From: a virus
DNA length: 38,185 nucleotides
IMG/VR virus record: IMGVR_UViG_3300028809_000473
Span: 1 to 38,185 of that record
Reading direction: 5' to 3' (one strand)
Shown here: positions 36,031 to 38,185 of the stretch, in pieces
Layout of the letters: each line of letters begins with the position of its first letter
Position numbering within the stretch: the stretch's first letter is position 1
Notes under the pieces: model-generated
Seen by the model: only the letters and a program-made list of their open reading frames with translations
Database searches by the model: none
Told to the model about the DNA's origin: nothing
Program-made: the position numbers and the translations under genes

Positions 36031-36275
36031 CGGTCCCCCTCGTCGTTCCCGTCCAGCGCCCGCTCCAGCGCGCCGTAGCCCGGCCCCCGGCGCAGCCCGA
36101 GCAGCCGGTAAATTTCCGTGGCGTGCAGCATCCCGGACCGGGGGTCCGACGGAACCGGGTACGCCTCTTCCTTGCCGCACTGCTCCAACAGCCGGTCCAC
36201 CACGCGGCGCAGGTCCGTCTCGGACAGGGCCAGCGCCCGGGCCCGCAGCTCGTGGTTGTAGTCCTCCGCACTCAT
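36027..36275 (-). CDS. 82-aa helical protein upstream of helicase
   Basis: ATG 36275 (MSAEDYNHELRARALALSET) overlaps the upstream stop and its own stop overlaps the helicase start (ATGA at both ends), so the three genes are translationally linked. All-alpha, with LRRVVDRLLEQCGKEEAYPV and TEIYRLLGLRRGPGYGALER, the second resembling a helix-turn-helix. Possibly a helicase accessory. Unknown family. Confidence 0.66.
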   Translation of the reverse strand: MSAEDYNHELRARALALSETDLRRVVDRLLEQCGKEEAYPVPSDPRSGMLHATEIYRLLGLRRGPGYGALERALDGNDEGDR

Positions 36276-36580
36276 GCGGCCTTCGTCCCCTCGTACTCCG
36301 CCACGGCGCGGTCCCACGCGATGCGGGCCGGCTCGTCGGCGAACCGGGGGTCGGCACCGTGACGCGCGATCAGGTGCTCCCACAGGTCGGCGAAGTGCTC
36401 GCCGTCCCCGAGGCCGTCGCAGCGCACCGTCCACCAGCAGCTCGGGCAGTCGGCGTGCGGGCCGGTGGAGTGGGCCGCCGCGCGGCGCAGGCGCCCGAGG
36501 TAGTCCACCAGTTCCACGTCGTCCACGTCGGAGCCGAACAGGTTGAGCGCCGCCCCGTAGGCGGTCTGTTCCGTGGTCAT
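36272..36580 (-). CDS. 102-aa protein with CPSC motif, unknown
   Basis: ATG 36580 (MTTEQTAYGAALNLFGSDVD) is favoured; ATG 36631 gives a 119-aa form. GPHADCPSCWWTVRCDGLGD has three Cys and one His suited to a zinc site. The rest is helical and acidic. First gene of the helicase unit after the promoter at 36700-36728. No function assigned. Confidence 0.65.
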   Translation of the reverse strand: MTTEQTAYGAALNLFGSDVDDVELVDYLGRLRRAAAHSTGPHADCPSCWWTVRCDGLGDGEHFADLWEHLIARHGADPRFADEPARIAWDRAVAEYEGTKAA

Positions 36581-36699
36581 AGGCCCGTGATCCTCCCAGC
36601 GGGGTGCGCAATCGCCGAACCAGCACCCCATCGCCGCCCCGGCGTCCCGGGATTCCTTGGTCAGTGGTCGGCGCGGCCCCGTCGGGCCCGCTGTCCGTT

Positions 36700-36728
36700 A
36701 TGGTACCCCTCGTGTAATCGTGTGTAAA
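36700..36728 (-). promoter_or_regulatory. Minus-strand promoter of the helicase unit
   Basis: TTTACA (36723-36728), 17-bp spacer, TACCAT (36700-36705), close to the sigma-70-like consensus. Not of the TTTAATTAA family. Confidence 0.65.
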
Positions 36729-36733
36729 CGCGG

Positions 36734-36775
36734 GTATCATCGTGACGCATACTTACGCACCGTCAAGGAGGAGCA
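36734..36775 (+). promoter_or_regulatory. Divergent control region and ribosome site of the plus operon
   Basis: GTATCATCGTGACGCATAC (36734-36752) shares both halves with 29847-29863 and may be an operator. TATCAT (36735-36740) could be a plus-strand -10 with GTGTAA (36712-36717) 17 bp upstream. AAGGAGGAGCA precedes GTG 36776. Confidence 0.45.
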
Positions 36776-36991
36776 GTGGAGGACTTTCTGACCGTCCCGA
36801 AGGCGGCGGCCCGTGCACGCGTCGCCAACGGCACCGTCTACCGATGGCTGGCCGAGGGGAAGCTGACCAAGTACAAGGACGGCACCGGCCGCGTGTGGGT
36901 GGACCCGGCGGAGCTGGACGAGCTGACCCGCATCCGCCCCGCCACGGAGGTGTCCGTCTCCGCCGCCACGCCCGCAGTCACGGGGTCGTGA
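36776..36991 (+). CDS. Excisionase/MerR-type HTH protein
   Basis: 71 residues from GTG 36776, behind AAGGAGGAG. FLTVPKAAARARVANGTVYR and WLAEGKLTKYKDGTGRVWVD form the winged helix-turn-helix of the DNA-binding excisionase family (helix17-like). It stands at the divergent promoter region and is likely its regulator. Its stop overlaps the next start (TGATG). No integrase is seen nearby, so a regulatory role is preferred over excision. Confidence 0.8.
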   Translation: MEDFLTVPKAAARARVANGTVYRWLAEGKLTKYKDGTGRVWVDPAELDELTRIRPATEVSVSAATPAVTGS

Positions 36992-37467
36992 TGGCGCCGC
37001 CGGTCATCAAGGCGATAGAGACCGAGGCGTTCGGCTGCAAGTTCCGCTCCCGCACCGAGGCCCGGTTCGCCACGTTCTGCGACGCGGCCGGCGTCCCGTG
37101 GGAGTACGAGCCCGAGGGCTACAGGCTGGCCAGCGGCTGGTACCTGCCGGACTTCCGCATCCGGCCCGAATGGGCCCCTGACCAGGTGTGGGTGGAGATT
37201 AAGCCGCCCAGCGATACATTCGACGATCCACGCTGGGCGGAGCTGGCCGAGGGGAGCGGGCTGATCGTCCTCGTGCTGCGTGGCCTGCACCGGCGGGGCG
37301 ACACCTGCGGGCGCGACCACATGGTGCGCTTCTGGCACCCGGAGGGCGTCGTGGCAGACGTCCCCCGGATGTGGACCGGACAGCGGTTCGCACCGGCGTG
37401 GGACGCCGCCTCGGCGGCCCGGTTCGACCGCCGCGCGCCCGCCGGCCGGAAGGGGAGGAGAACGTAA
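36991..37467 (+). CDS. PD-(D/E)XK nuclease-like protein
   Basis: 158 residues from ATG 36991. FRSRTEARFATFCDAAGVPW (catalytic Glu in the first helix), WEYEPEGYRLASGWYLPDFR (D of PDF) and VWVEIKPPSD (E-x-K) are the ordered motifs of small phage and plasmid restriction-fold nucleases that cut branched DNA. The C-terminus is basic (RFDRRAPAGRKGRRT). It lies between the HTH gene and the primase-like gene in a tightly packed operon. Confidence 0.78.
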   Translation: MAPPVIKAIETEAFGCKFRSRTEARFATFCDAAGVPWEYEPEGYRLASGWYLPDFRIRPEWAPDQVWVEIKPPSDTFDDPRWAELAEGSGLIVLVLRGLHRRGDTCGRDHMVRFWHPEGVVADVPRMWTGQRFAPAWDAASAARFDRRAPAGRKGRRT

Positions 37468-37527
37468 GTGCCCACGCCCCAGCAGACCAAGGAAGCACGG
37501 ACCAAGGAATCGAGGAACCACCGATGA
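37468..37527 (+). CDS. Possible 19-aa leader peptide containing two start-associated sequences
   Basis: GTG 37468 directly follows the TAA of the nuclease-like gene and GGGGAGGAG; the frame MPTPQQTKEARTKESRNHR ends in TGA overlapping the next ATG (ATGA). TKEAR and TKESRN are encoded by two copies of ACCAAGGAA. It may be a translated leader coupling expression of the primase-like gene, or simply open spacer. Confidence 0.35.
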   Translation: MPTPQQTKEARTKESRNHR

Positions 37528-38185
37528 CCACGTACGTGGACACGAACGCGGGGCAGGTGTCGGACCACCACCTGGCGGAGCTGGACGCCAGCGAGATCGC
37601 CCCGGAGCACCGCGAGGCACGCGGGTACGAGACGCTGTACGGCACCGACGAGGACCGCGCGAGGCTGCGCGAGGAGTCCATCCCGGTGTGGGCCTGGCGC
37701 GAGGACACGGCCTTCCCCGGACTGTTCATCCCGATGTACCGGGTGACCGGCGAGCGGATCGGCGCGCAGTTCAAGCCCGGCCAGCCGCAGCCGAACAGCA
37801 ACGGCAGCGAGAGCAAGCCGGTGAAATACGCCACCCCCAAGGGCACCAAGCCGCGCCTGGACGTCCCGCCGCTCATGGCGACAGCCGTCCGCGCCGGGGC
37901 CGCCCCGTTGTGGATCACTGAGGGTGTGAAGAAGGCCGACTCGCTCGCCTCCAAGGGCCTCGCGGCCATCGCGCTCTCGGGCGTCTACAACTGGCGCAGC
38001 CGGCTGGGCACGCTCGGCGACTGGGAGGACATCCCGCTCAAGGGCCGGGTCGTGGTGATCTGTTTCGACTCCGACGCCCGGCACAACTCCAACGTGCTGA
38101 ACGCGATGCGCCGGCTCGGCATGTGGCTGGAGTCCAAGGGCGCCGCCGACATCCGGTACCTGATCGTTCCGCAAGAGGTCGACGG
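37524..38185 (+). CDS. DUF3854/Toprim primase-like protein, C-terminus outside window
   Basis: 220 residues visible from ATG 37524, preceded by CCAAGGAATCGAGGAACC. After a helical N-terminus (HHLAELDASEIAPEHREARG) it has PGLFIPMYRVTGERIGAQFK, a strand pair of primase-type zinc-less N-domains, and KPVKYATPKGTKPRLDVPP. APLWITEGVKKADSLASKGL (Toprim Glu), AAIALSGVYNWR and GRVVVICFDSDA (Toprim DxD) define DUF3854, usually fused to a helicase in actinophage and plasmid primase-helicases. Likely primes replication of the element. Open at the right edge. Confidence 0.85.
   Translation, partial: MTTYVDTNAGQVSDHHLAELDASEIAPEHREARGYETLYGTDEDRARLREESIPVWAWREDTAFPGLFIPMYRVTGERIGAQFKPGQPQPNSNGSESKPVKYATPKGTKPRLDVPPLMATAVRAGAAPLWITEGVKKADSLASKGLAAIALSGVYNWRSRLGTLGDWEDIPLKGRVVVICFDSDARHNSNVLNAMRRLGMWLESKGAADIRYLIVPQEVD

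Overview
The window is about 70% G+C, with the codon use and short intergenic spaces of a Streptomyces-type actinomycete. It reads as part of a large mobile element rather than a chromosome core. It combines a conjugative-plasmid transfer block (FtsK/TraB-type pump, DUF2637 SpdB-like spread protein, His-rich membrane protein) and a ParA/ParB-like partition pair with a phage-like DNA-metabolism set: sliding clamp, RuvC-like resolvase, RecB-like nuclease, SSB-like protein, intein-bearing helicase, PD-(D/E)XK protein and a DUF3854/Toprim primase-like gene running off the right edge. No capsid, tail, integrase or terminase gene is visible, so a giant conjugative plasmid or a phage-plasmid are both possible.

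Layout. 1-2,600: small minus-strand genes and a DnaN-type clamp. 2,676-4,153: parA and a ParB-like gene on the plus strand. 4,211-15,614: a long minus-strand run of small, mostly unknown and often zinc-ribbon proteins, with a stand-alone DUF262 protein, a C5 DNA methyltransferase and a tRNA-like gene. 15,661-17,297: sugar epimerase plus glycosyltransferase. 17,415-20,928: RapZ-C-like protein, M41-like metallopeptidase and small proteins. 20,929-25,086: transfer block. 25,349-28,001: second glycosyltransferase and winged-helix proteins. 28,168-36,580: RuvC-like gene (plus), then SSB-like protein, a second tRNA-like gene, nuclease and helicase (minus). 36,776-38,185: plus-strand HTH protein, nuclease-like protein and primase-like gene.

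Organisation is unusually modular. Most minus-strand transcription units start at a near-identical promoter (TTGTCN, 17-18 bp, TTTAAT inside TTAATTAA) lying close to the terminator or end of the unit upstream. Most genes also carry a start-associated sequence close to GACCAAGGAACGAGGAACC just before the start codon. Other signals are about 50 TGTCCC/GGGACA words in 1.8 kb around the SpdB-like gene, including four tandem octamers (possible clt), two parS-like palindromes, a class 3 intein in the helicase Walker A, and two tRNA-like genes with apparent 21-23 nt insertions in the anticodon loop. All functional calls rest on reading motifs by eye; no database search was run.
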